A stretch of 8,788 nucleotides of DNA from a candidate division FCPU426 bacterium (GCA_003167475.1 PMTB01000277.1:1-8788), one strand, 5' to 3'; counted from the stretch's first letter, positions 1 through 6,263 are shown. A program made the numbers and translations. The notes: generated from the letters alone by a model not told the origin.

Positions 1-46
1 AGCCAAGAGACAAAAGTAAAGTAAAACTGGAACAAGTAAGAACAAG
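1..46. other. Non-coding left edge downstream of the operon
   Basis: No gene is visible in this A-rich stretch. It contains an imperfect 10-nt direct repeat, AACAAGTAAG at 31-40 and AACAAGTATA at 41-50. It lies beyond the likely operon terminator, and whatever gene comes next is outside the window. Confidence 0.6.
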
Positions 47-77
47 TATAAAAGGAAACCCTGCAAGCAGCCTTTCC
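47..77 (-). terminator. Likely Rho-independent terminator after ispG
   Basis: Read on the minus strand, GGAAA (77-73 on the plus axis) pairs with TTTCC (58-54). Inside it CTGC (70-67) pairs with GCAG (64-61), with a 2x2 G-G internal loop between the two stems. The hairpin is followed at once by TTTTATA (53-47), a short U-rich tail. It lies about 34 nt past the ispG stop, where the operon would be expected to end. The stem is interrupted and the U tract is short, so termination may be partial. Confidence 0.5.
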
Positions 78-88
78 CCGGATCCCCT

Positions 89-137
89 TATTACCTTATT
101 CCTTATCCACTTAACTTTTGGCTTTTGGCTTTTGGCT
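89..137 (-). repeat. 7-bp-periodic tandem array spanning the ispG stop codon
   Basis: On the minus strand this stretch divides into seven consecutive 7-mers: AGCCAAA three times perfectly (137-117), then AGTTAAG, TGGATAA, GGAATAA and GGTAATA, which drift in sequence but keep much of the spacing. The ispG stop TAA (113-111) falls inside the fourth unit. The perfect copies encode the last residues of IspG, and because 7 is not a multiple of 3 each unit is read in a different frame. The perfect three copies are certain; treating the last four as decayed units is inference. Confidence 0.65.
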
Positions 138-1190
138 TAATAACTTCTTTAGTTCCTTCTCAAACTCCTTCAGCAAATCCTTCTTCGGCACCCGTTTTAT
201 TATATCCCCGCCCTTAAATATCAGCCCCACGCCTTTCCCCCCGGACACTCCCAGATCCGCGTCCTTTGCCTCGCCCGGCCCGTTAACCGAGCATCCCATC
301 ACCGCTATTTTCAGGGGCTTCTTTATCTTCATTGTCATTTTTTCCACGTCTCTTGCCAGTTTTATCACGTTTATCTCCGTCCTCGCGCAGGTAGGACAGG
401 ATATGAGTTCCACTCCCACTTTGCGCAGGCCGAGCGAACTTAAAATCTTATATGCGGGATAAATCTCTTCCTCAGGGTCGGCTGTAAGCGATACCCTCAT
501 GGTATCTCCCAGTCCTTCATTTAACAGTATACCGAGCCCTACTGATGACTTTATCAGCCCTGAATAGGCGGTGCCCGCTTCCGTAATGCCGATATGCAGA
601 GGATAATCCTTTAGTTTATTGAAGAGCCTGTAAGCCGCCAGCGTCTCGGGCACGTCGTGAGCCTTAAGCGAAACAACTATATTTGTGAAAGAATTTTTTT
701 CAAAGAAATCAATGTGTTCCATAAGGCTCGATACCATCTTGTCAACTTTTGCAATCCCGCTTGATTCAGGCAGTTTATATGCCGGATCTGTTTTAAGGGA
801 ACCGGCGTTAACGCCTATGCGTACCGCGGCGTTGTGTTCCTTTGCCGCGTCTATGACAGCCTTTACCTTTTCCTGCGAGCCGATATTTCCCGGATTTATA
901 CGTATCTTGTCGGCCCCGCTTTTGAACGACTCTATGGCCAGTTTGTAATCATAGTGTATGTCCGCGACAAGCGGAATTTTTATTTTTGACTTTATTTTTG
1001 CAAGGGCTTTGGCCGATTCCATATCTGGTATACCGCAGCGTATAATCTCGCAGCCGAGGTCGGTGAGGCGCTTTATCTGTTCAACAGTGGCCTTGACGTC
1101 CTTGGTCCTGGTGTTGCACATGGATTGGACCGCGACAGGGCTGCCGCCGCCGATGACCAGACCGCCTATTGCTACTTTTCTGGTTTTCAT
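111..1190 (-). CDS. ispG: 4-hydroxy-3-methylbut-2-en-1-yl diphosphate synthase (IspG/GcpE)
   Basis: This enzyme reductively opens the ring of 2-C-methyl-D-erythritol 2,4-cyclodiphosphate to give HMBPP, the penultimate MEP-pathway step, in the cytoplasm with electrons from ferredoxin or flavodoxin. The protein is 359 aa, the size of the two-domain bacterial form (E. coli 372 aa) without the plant-type insert. The N-terminal TIM-barrel part shows VQSMCNT (21-27), VADIHYD (75-81) and RINPGNIG (97-104). The C-terminal domain keeps the three [4Fe-4S] cysteines, C265 and C268 in CPTC and C300 in MGCSVNGPGE, plus the catalytic glutamate E307. GITEAG is at 201-206. The start ATG is preceded by GGAGAA. 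The last residues (KPKAKS) are encoded by 7-bp tandem repeats and are probably a non-conserved tail. It is the last gene of the operon, 134 bp after rseP, and may also have its own promoter. Confidence 0.97.
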   Translation of the reverse strand: MKTRKVAIGGLVIGGGSPVAVQSMCNTRTKDVKATVEQIKRLTDLGCEIIRCGIPDMESAKALAKIKSKIKIPLVADIHYDYKLAIESFKSGADKIRINPGNIGSQEKVKAVIDAAKEHNAAVRIGVNAGSLKTDPAYKLPESSGIAKVDKMVSSLMEHIDFFEKNSFTNIVVSLKAHDVPETLAAYRLFNKLKDYPLHIGITEAGTAYSGLIKSSVGLGILLNEGLGDTMRVSLTADPEEEIYPAYKILSSLGLRKVGVELISCPTCARTEINVIKLARDVEKMTMKIKKPLKIAVMGCSVNGPGEAKDADLGVSGGKGVGLIFKGGDIIKRVPKKDLLKEFEKELKKLLSQKPKAKS

Positions 1191-1239
1191 GGGTTCTCCG
1201 TTTTTTATCAGGGTCTGCTCCGCGTTAAATTTTATATTT

Positions 1240-1275
1240 ATCGTCTATGCTCGTCATTTCATTCCTCGCATTATT
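1240..1275 (-). repeat. Possible decayed half-copy of the GTCATTGCGAG repeat
   Basis: On the minus strand this reads TGCGAGGA followed by ATGAAATGACGAGCA. The first part matches the start of the right arm of the 5514-5684 element (GTCATTGCGAGGA), and GACGA recurs in the inner arm of that element. The match is short and has no partner arm, so this is only a suggestion of a degenerate relic. Confidence 0.2.
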
Positions 1276-1301
1276 ATAATAAGTGCGAAGCACACATTAA
1301 A
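1273..1301 (-). promoter_or_regulatory. Candidate internal promoter for ispG with a palindrome in its spacer
   Basis: On the minus strand a perfect -10 hexamer TATAAT (1278-1273) lies 17 nt from a weak -35 TTTAAT (1301-1296, 3 of 6 consensus bases). The 21-nt imperfect inverted repeat at 1278-1298, with core GTGC-TTC-GCAC and outer AATG/TATT pairs, fills the spacer, a typical operator position. The predicted leader to the ispG ATG would be about 75 nt. The -10 match lies in A/T-rich sequence and could be chance. The same palindrome could act as a weak RNA hairpin. Confidence 0.3.
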
Positions 1302-1319
1302 TCTAAAATCTAAAATTAC
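1299..1319. repeat. Short 7-bp tandem repeat after rseP
   Basis: Two perfect copies of AAATCTA (1299-1305 and 1306-1312) are followed by a degenerate third unit AAATTAC (1313-1319), just past the rseP stop codon. The period matches that of the array at the end of ispG. Confidence 0.55.
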
Positions 1320-1324
1320 CCGCT

Positions 1325-2698
1325 TTACCCACCCTTCACTATCCTCATTATATCCCCGTAGCTGACAAAAACTATCAGCAATATGACCAAAGCCCAGCCT
1401 ATCTCCATCATCACCTGCTGAACTTTCTGCGGTACCTGTTTTTTTGTGACGGCCTCTATGAGGAAAAGCATTATCAGCCCGCCGTCAAAGGGAACCAGCG
1501 GCAGGAGGTTAAAAAGCGCGAGGTTTATGTTTATTATCGATATGAGAAGCAGCAGGTTTATGAACCCTGTTTTCGCCACCTTGTAGGCTATCTGCGCCAC
1601 GCCTATGGGGCCGGCCACGTCAGGCTCGATCTTCCTGGTTATCATTTTATAGAGCGATTTTACCGTAAGTTCTGTGAAGTACCATGTCTGCTGTGAGGCT
1701 TTTTCGAAGGCTACAATCGGACCGTATTTTTCCATGACCGTATTGCCCTTGGGCGATATCCCTATCCTGAACGTCTCTATTTTTTTCTTATCCTGGTCCT
1801 CTATCATTTCGACGCGCGGGACAAGCGCAAAATCCATTATTTTCTTCCCCCTTAAAACTTTTACCATGACCTTTTTTTTGCCGGAGGCCTTGATGGCGTC
1901 GGTGATGTCGTCCCAATATTCTATTTTTTTCCCGTTTATCCCGGTTATTATGTCTCCCTTTTTCATCCCTGCTTCCTGCGCCGGGTATTTGTCCGTGACG
2001 CTCTCAACTTCAGGAACGAACGTCACCGGCGTTATTCCCAAAAACGGCCTTAGCTTCTTTTCCTTTAATACGTCTTCCGCCTCTTCCATCACAGGTTTGA
2101 TGTCAAAAGTCATTTCCTTATCACCGCGCCTGGCAATAAGTTTTACCGGAACCCCGTTTGACGCTCCTATTATATCTGTGACCTGGTTCCAGTATTTTAT
2201 CTTTTCATTGTTTATCTGGATTATTTCGTCACCGCGCTGCAAGCCGGCTGCCTGGGCAGGGTAGCCTTTTTTGACCTCGTCTACAACCGGTTTTAAAACT
2301 TCGGTACCTGCCATGAACACCACCCACATCAGAAACACAGCGAATATTGCGTTCATCACCACTCCCGAAACCGATATAAATATCTTCTGAAACGGGGCTT
2401 TATTGAGAAATCCGCCCTCTCCGGCCGCTGCCGCATCTTCCGGAGCTTCTCCCGCCATCTTGCAGTAACCCCCGAGAAAAACAAAAAGCGCTATAAGATA
2501 TTCTGTTTCCCTGTACTTGAATGAAACTATTTTCGGGCCCCAGCCTATGGCGAATTTTTCGACCTTGACGCCCATCCTTTTCGCGGCCAAAAAGTGCCCC
2601 AGCTCATGGACAAATATTGTCAGGCCGATGGTCACAAGTATCTCAAAAACTATGACTATAAAATCCGTTATTGGTACGAGTTTTTCCAAATCAAGCAT
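1325..2698 (-). CDS. rseP: RseP-family site-2 intramembrane zinc metalloprotease
   Basis: This is a membrane-embedded zinc protease that cuts substrates within the lipid bilayer, typically an anti-sigma factor in envelope stress signalling, and may also clear signal-peptide remnants. The 457 aa match the usual length (E. coli 450). The first membrane segment (about 12-36) carries the zinc motif HELGH at 31-35. A second segment lies at about 108-130, a third at about 378-398 leading into NLLPLVPFDGG with zinc-ligand D405, and a last one at about 434-446. Two tandem PDZ domains (about 133-205 and 223-295) resemble each other closely (KIKYWNQVTDII versus KIEYWDDITDAI). The usual GPxxN motif reads GVVMN (112-116), lacking the proline. 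The start overlaps the end of dxr by 8 bp and is set by a strong GAGGAGAT ribosome site. The natural substrate cannot be inferred, since no anti-sigma gene is present. Confidence 0.95.
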   Translation of the reverse strand: MLDLEKLVPITDFIVIVFEILVTIGLTIFVHELGHFLAAKRMGVKVEKFAIGWGPKIVSFKYRETEYLIALFVFLGGYCKMAGEAPEDAAAAGEGGFLNKAPFQKIFISVSGVVMNAIFAVFLMWVVFMAGTEVLKPVVDEVKKGYPAQAAGLQRGDEIIQINNEKIKYWNQVTDIIGASNGVPVKLIARRGDKEMTFDIKPVMEEAEDVLKEKKLRPFLGITPVTFVPEVESVTDKYPAQEAGMKKGDIITGINGKKIEYWDDITDAIKASGKKKVMVKVLRGKKIMDFALVPRVEMIEDQDKKKIETFRIGISPKGNTVMEKYGPIVAFEKASQQTWYFTELTVKSLYKMITRKIEPDVAGPIGVAQIAYKVAKTGFINLLLLISIININLALFNLLPLVPFDGGLIMLFLIEAVTKKQVPQKVQQVMMEIGWALVILLIVFVSYGDIMRIVKGG

Positions 2699-3839
2699 TT
2701 ATCATCTCCTCAACAAAAGCCCTTGCCTCAAGATCGGCTCTAAGGACCTGATCAATTCCCGGGTTCTTAACGGGGCTGTGCTTTTTTATCGCCTCAGCCA
2801 CGTAGTACGCTATTTTATCAAATTTTATATTTTTGTTAAGGAAATTATTCACCGCCACCTCATTGGCCGCGTTCATGACCGCGGGCATGGTGCCCCCTGT
2901 TTTTCCGGCGTTCAAAGCCAGGTTAAAGCAGGGGAACTTCTTGAAATCCACCTTAAAAAACTCCAGCCTGGCTATCTCCGCGAAGCTCATGGGTTTTATT
3001 ACCCCAGCCCTGCGGCCCGGGTATGTCATGGCGTAAAGTATGGGCAGCCTCATATCAGGGTGCGACATCTGTGCTATTATGGAGCCGTCTACGTACTCCA
3101 CCATGGAGTGGATTATGGACTGCGGGTGTATTACCACGTCTATCTTTTCATAAGGCAGGCCGAAAAGATAATGCGCCTCTATAACCTCGAGGCCTTTGTT
3201 CATGAGGGTGGATGAATCTATGGTTATTTTTTTTCCCATTTTCCAAGTGGGGTGCTTTAAGGCCCGCTCCGGGGTGATGTTGCGAATTTCACTGCGTGAT
3301 AAATCTTTAAGCGGGCCGCCCGAAGCGGTGATTATAAGGCGTTTTACATCCTTTATATCATTGCCTTTAAGGCACTGGAATATGGCGCTGTGCTCGGAAT
3401 CCACGGGTATTATTTCCGCCCCGTATTTCCTGGCTTCTTTCAGGACTATATCGCCTGCCATTACCAGGGATTCCTTATTTGCCATGCCTATTCTTTTGCC
3501 TGCCCTTGCCGCTGCCATAAGCGGTATCAGCCCTATGGCTCCGACAATTGCCAAAAGCACAAGGTCGGCTTCTTTTAAAGAAGCTATCTTTATAAGGCCG
3601 TCAATGCCGGTTAGTACTTTGGTACCCTTGTTCGCCCTTCTCACAATGCCGGCTTTTTCCGGCCTTGTAATCACGGCGTACTTTGGCCTGTATTTTTTAA
3701 CCTGGGCCGCGAGTTCTTCCGCGTTCTCATTGGCGGATAAAGCCAGAACTTTATAATCGGGCAGCGCTTTGTCAAAAAGGTCAAGCGCGGAAGTCCCGAT
3801 CGAGCCTGTGGAACCTATGATGACGATGTTTTTTGCCAT
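2691..3839 (-). CDS. dxr: 1-deoxy-D-xylulose 5-phosphate reductoisomerase
   Basis: Dxr rearranges and reduces 1-deoxy-D-xylulose 5-phosphate to 2-C-methyl-D-erythritol 4-phosphate with NADPH, the first committed step of the MEP pathway and the target of fosmidomycin. The 382 aa are normal for the family. The NADPH-binding loop GSTGSIG is at 9-15 and ANKES at 120-124. The metal ligands are D147 and E149 in PVDSEHSA and E218 in NKGLEVIEAH. Substrate-binding motifs TASGGP (171-176) and HPTWKMG (196-202) are intact, as are N214 and K215. The C-terminal helical domain follows from about 300. The ATG has TGGAGAA upstream. The stop overlaps the rseP start by 8 bp, suggesting translational coupling. 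The gene follows cdsA after a 113-bp gap that contains a long inverted repeat. Confidence 0.97.
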   Translation of the reverse strand: MAKNIVIIGSTGSIGTSALDLFDKALPDYKVLALSANENAEELAAQVKKYRPKYAVITRPEKAGIVRRANKGTKVLTGIDGLIKIASLKEADLVLLAIVGAIGLIPLMAAARAGKRIGMANKESLVMAGDIVLKEARKYGAEIIPVDSEHSAIFQCLKGNDIKDVKRLIITASGGPLKDLSRSEIRNITPERALKHPTWKMGKKITIDSSTLMNKGLEVIEAHYLFGLPYEKIDVVIHPQSIIHSMVEYVDGSIIAQMSHPDMRLPILYAMTYPGRRAGVIKPMSFAEIARLEFFKVDFKKFPCFNLALNAGKTGGTMPAVMNAANEVAVNNFLNKNIKFDKIAYYVAEAIKKHSPVKNPGIDQVLRADLEARAFVEEMINA

Positions 3840-3879
3840 GTTGATTTTTCTCCAGTAAATAACAGCTTACCTTAAGTGT

Positions 3880-3940
3880 AAGAGACAAGAGATTGGAGAC
3901 TGTAATTGTATAAACTTCAGGCTCCAGTCTCTTGTCTCTT
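3880..3940. repeat. 61-bp imperfect inverted repeat in the cdsA-dxr gap
   Basis: Two 23-nt arms (3880-3902 and 3918-3940) pair with only two mismatches around a 15-nt loop. The arms start with AGAGACAAGAGA and can be cut into 7-mers AGAGACA, AGAGATT/AGAGACT, GGAGACT/GGAGCCT, so each arm looks like a short degenerate heptad array facing its own copy. In the mRNA this would be a strong hairpin between cdsA and dxr. The sequence after it on the coding strand is TACACTTAAGG with no U tract, so it is not a standard terminator. It could instead be a decay barrier or processing site. Confidence 0.75.
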
Positions 3941-3952
3941 TAACTCTCCGAT

Positions 3953-4780
3953 TTAAAATAATTTTGTGATGTATGTAATGTAGAAGAACATCACCGGCGC
4001 GTTAAAGAGCGTCGAGTCTATCTTGTCGAGCACCCCGCCCATCTCAGGCAGAAGGTTTGAGGAATTTTTGACGCCGCAAAAACGTTTTATCACCGAGGCC
4101 GCGAGATCGCCGGCCTGGCCGGCTATTGACAGCAGCACCGCGAGTATTATCAGGTGTATAAGAGTGTTTGGCCCGAGTATGTCCTTTGGAAGATATGTGT
4201 ACTTTATTATAACGACAACCAGCACATTGATCAGGACCCCGCCCAGGCAGCCCTCAATCGACTTTCCCGGGGATATCTCCGGTATGAGCTTGTTCTTCCC
4301 GAAAAACGAACCGGCAAAATACGCGCCGCCGTCGTAAACAAAAGTGTAAAGGAAGAGCAGGAATATCCAGTAGTATCCGCTTTCCATCAGCCTTAAGTGA
4401 ATGGTAAAAGACCCAAGCCCGGCTATATAGATAACCGGGAAAACCGTATTCATGATCTTCTGGAAATTATCGGTGTTCCTGGTGAATATGACGATAAAAA
4501 AGAGCAGCATAATAAAAAATGCCATGGCAAGCATGAGCAGGGCTGCCGGGTTGGAGAGATAGTTTATCCTGGCGGAAAACACAAGCACCAGGAGCGTGAA
4601 AAGTATGCCGCTGGACCTGTATGAGGACATGTTTATTTTATCCAGCATGCCGTACACTTCATTGACGGCCACCATGCCCAAAAGCAGCACAAAACCGATG
4701 AACGGCGCCGGATTATTGAAGAAAACAAAGAATGCCAGCAGCGGTATTAAAATAAGGGACAACAATATCCTTGTTTTCAT
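3953..4780 (-). CDS. cdsA: Phosphatidate cytidylyltransferase (CDP-diacylglycerol synthase)
   Basis: CdsA is an integral membrane enzyme that joins phosphatidic acid and CTP to make CDP-diacylglycerol, the precursor of all major bacterial phospholipids. The 275 aa fit the family, and about eight hydrophobic segments run along its length. The C-terminal catalytic region is recognisable: YDGGAYFAGSFFGKNK (149-164), SPGKSIEG (170-177), GDLAAS (224-229) with D225, KR at 232-233, and GGVLDKIDS (248-256) with D252 and D255. Several signature positions differ from the textbook motif: KN at 238-239 instead of KD, PEMGG instead of PGHGG, and LDKID instead of LDRID. The acidic residues thought to hold the metals are kept, so I infer an active enzyme. 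ATG overlaps the uppS stop in an ATGA arrangement, and a six-G run at 4797-4792 probably serves as ribosome site. Confidence 0.93.
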   Translation of the reverse strand: MKTRILLSLILIPLLAFFVFFNNPAPFIGFVLLLGMVAVNEVYGMLDKINMSSYRSSGILFTLLVLVFSARINYLSNPAALLMLAMAFFIMLLFFIVIFTRNTDNFQKIMNTVFPVIYIAGLGSFTIHLRLMESGYYWIFLLFLYTFVYDGGAYFAGSFFGKNKLIPEISPGKSIEGCLGGVLINVLVVVIIKYTYLPKDILGPNTLIHLIILAVLLSIAGQAGDLAASVIKRFCGVKNSSNLLPEMGGVLDKIDSTLFNAPVMFFYITYITKLF

Positions 4781-5496
4781 TTTGCCTGGATCCCCCCGTA
4801 CCTGCGCTCACGCGCCGAAAATTCTTCCAGCGCGCGGAAAAGGTCGTTTTTCCCGAAATCGGGCCATAAAACATCGGTTACATATATCTCGGAGTAGGCT
4901 ATCTGCCATAAAAGAAAATTGCTTATCCTCATCTCGCCGCTGGTGCGGATAAGGAGGTCCGGGTCCGGGATGCCTGCCGTAAAAAGTCCTTTTGAAATGA
5001 GTTCCTCGTCTATGTCGCTTACTTTTATTTTTTTTCCGAGGACGCCCGCGGCTATCGCCCTCATGGCCAGGGTCAGTTCCCTTTTGGACCCGTAGTTAAG
5101 CGCCAGTATAAGGGTGAGCCCCGTGTTTTTCGAGGTTTGCTTTTTCACGCTTATAAGTTTTTTATGGACCTTGGGGTCCATCTTGTCTATCTCCCCTATG
5201 GTCATAAGGCGCACATTATTTTTCATCAGGGTTTTTGTTTCTTTGTCAAGAAAATCGGACAGTAGGTCCATGAGAAAACCCACTTCCTGCTTGGGCCTTT
5301 TCCAGTTTTCCGTCGAAAAAGCGTAAAGGGTCAGGTATTTAAGCCCGAGTTCGGCGCAGGCCGTGGTAATGCTCCGGACCGATTTTGCCCCCTGCTTATG
5401 CCCGAATACCCGGGGCATGTTCCTTTTTTTTGCCCACCTTCCGTTGCCGTCCATGATAATGGCGATGTGCGCGGGAAGTTTTAAGTTTTTGTCCAT
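4777..5496 (-). CDS. uppS: Undecaprenyl (isoprenyl) diphosphate synthase, cis-prenyltransferase
   Basis: UppS condenses farnesyl diphosphate with isopentenyl units in cis configuration to form the long (usually C55) diphosphate that becomes the lipid carrier for peptidoglycan and other envelope polymers. The 239 aa are typical. Conserved region I, IAIIMDGNGRWA (11-22), holds the catalytic D16. Region III, FSTENWKRP (60-68), follows. The C-terminal part has IPDPDLLIRTSGEMR (176-190), with the diphosphate-binding arginines, and SNFLLWQ (192-198), then WPDF at 211-214. The motif usually written NYGGR reads NYGSK (134-138). Chain length cannot be read from sequence alone. GGAG lies just upstream of the ATG, and only a few bases beyond it the 171-bp repeat element begins. 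The 4-bp overlap with cdsA suggests coupled translation. Its substrates come from the pathway that includes dxr and ispG in the same operon. Confidence 0.96.
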   Translation of the reverse strand: MDKNLKLPAHIAIIMDGNGRWAKKRNMPRVFGHKQGAKSVRSITTACAELGLKYLTLYAFSTENWKRPKQEVGFLMDLLSDFLDKETKTLMKNNVRLMTIGEIDKMDPKVHKKLISVKKQTSKNTGLTLILALNYGSKRELTLAMRAIAAGVLGKKIKVSDIDEELISKGLFTAGIPDPDLLIRTSGEMRISNFLLWQIAYSEIYVTDVLWPDFGKNDLFRALEEFSARERRYGGIQAK

Positions 5497-5513
5497 ATGG
5501 CTCCGGTTTTGCC

Positions 5514-5684
5514 GTCATTGCGAGCCCTTCGACCAGCTCAGGGTAGTGAGCATGTCGAACTAGAGCGAGACCCTCAGCGACGAAGCAATCTCTGTACTTT
5601 TGTGGTACGCTGCATTTTTAAGGCTTATCGGTGGAACTGGGATTGCTTCGTCGGCATAATACAAAAACGCCTCCTCGCAATGAC
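5514..5684. repeat. 171-bp composite inverted-repeat element, MITE-like
   Basis: The ends are a perfect 11-bp inverted repeat, GTCATTGCGAG (5514-5524) and CTCGCAATGAC (5674-5684). A second, inner pair is a perfect 13-bp inverted repeat, CGACGAAGCAATC (5578-5590) and GATTGCTTCGTCG (5641-5653). The left arm is longer than the right because a separate hairpin repeat sits in it. No ORF encoding a transposase is inside, and no target duplication is clear. From memory, sequences of the form GTCATTGCGAG...GAAGCAATC occur as dispersed repeats in many unrelated bacterial genomes. The element fills most of the frr-uppS gap and would fold into a large hairpin in the operon mRNA. Confidence 0.8.
5528..5559. 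repeat. 32-bp hairpin repeat nested in the left arm of the larger element
   Basis: TTCGAC (5528-5533) pairs with GTCGAA (5554-5559). After a 2x2 internal loop, GCTCA (5536-5540) pairs with TGAGC (5547-5551) around the loop GGGTAG. The flanking CCCTTCGACCAGCTCAGGG wording belongs to a second type of dispersed palindromic repeat that I recall from many genomes. It has no counterpart in the right arm of the surrounding element, so it looks inserted. Confidence 0.7.
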
Positions 5685-5697
5685 TGCTGGTGCGTAA

Positions 5698-6252
5698 TTA
5701 TATCGTCAGCAGGTCCTTTTCCTTATCCTTCACTATCTTGTCTATCTCTTCTATATGTTTATCCGTTGACTTCTGTATTTTGGCTTCCGCAGCTTTCAGG
5801 ACATCCTCGGATATTTCTTTTTTCTTTTCGCGTTCCTTAGCTTTGTCATTGAAATCGCGCCTTATGTTGCGCAGCTCCACCTTTGACTCTTCGGACATTT
5901 TTTTGACTTTCTTGACCATGTCTTTCCTGGTTTCCTCGTTTAAGTCGGGGAATTTCACCTTGAGGGAATCACCGGTATTTACTATGGAAAGGCCAAGGTT
6001 CGCGGCCATGATGGCTTTTTCTATATCGAGTATGGCGCCCTTGTCCCACGGCTTTATGTCGAGTGTTTTGGCCTCTATGACAGAGACCGAGGCTACCTGG
6101 TTGATGGGCATGGGGTTGCCGTAGTAAATAACCTTTACCGCATCAAGCACGGAAGTGTTGGCCCTGCCCGTGCGGATTGAAATAAGTTCCTTTTGAAAAG
6201 CCTCCACGCATTTCCTCATCTTTGATTCGAGTTCCGCGTATAAATTTTCCAT
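5698..6252 (-). CDS. frr: Ribosome recycling factor
   Basis: RRF works with EF-G to split the post-termination ribosome so that it can start again. The 184 aa match the family (E. coli 185). The two-domain layout is visible: long charged helices at the start (1-28) and from about 105 to the end form the three-helix bundle, and the small beta domain lies at about 31-104. Key motifs are ISIRTGRA (25-31), YYGNPMPINQ (43-52), KPWDKG (67-72) and NIRRDFNDKAK (129-139), whose arginines contact the ribosome. The ATG follows GGGGAGA, which lies in the 11-bp gap and the end of pyrH, so the two genes are probably translationally coupled. Downstream the operon is interrupted by the repeat element before uppS. 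Confidence 0.97.
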   Translation of the reverse strand: MENLYAELESKMRKCVEAFQKELISIRTGRANTSVLDAVKVIYYGNPMPINQVASVSVIEAKTLDIKPWDKGAILDIEKAIMAANLGLSIVNTGDSLKVKFPDLNEETRKDMVKKVKKMSEESKVELRNIRRDFNDKAKEREKKKEISEDVLKAAEAKIQKSTDKHIEEIDKIVKDKEKDLLTI

Positions 6253-6263
6253 TTTTTCTCCCC

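Noticed and set aside
89..137. CRISPR-like array
   Set aside because: Units are 7 bp in direct tandem with no spacers and no cas genes nearby.
1674..2264. 196-codon open frame on the plus strand inside rseP
   Set aside because: It is antisense to a gene with clear motifs, shows no recognisable domain and has a composition typical of a reversed coding strand.
3196..3756. 186-codon open frame on the plus strand inside dxr
   Set aside because: Antisense shadow of dxr; no independent ribosome site or recognisable protein family.
3840..3952. Internal promoter for dxr in the cdsA-dxr gap
   Set aside because: TTGTCT with TGTTAT at 18 nt and a TACAAT without a -35 partner are both weak and overlap the inverted repeat; not better than chance.
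5497..5697. Open frame across the frr-uppS gap on the plus strand
   Set aside because: It is made of the inverted-repeat element, which stays open by chance; no coding signal.
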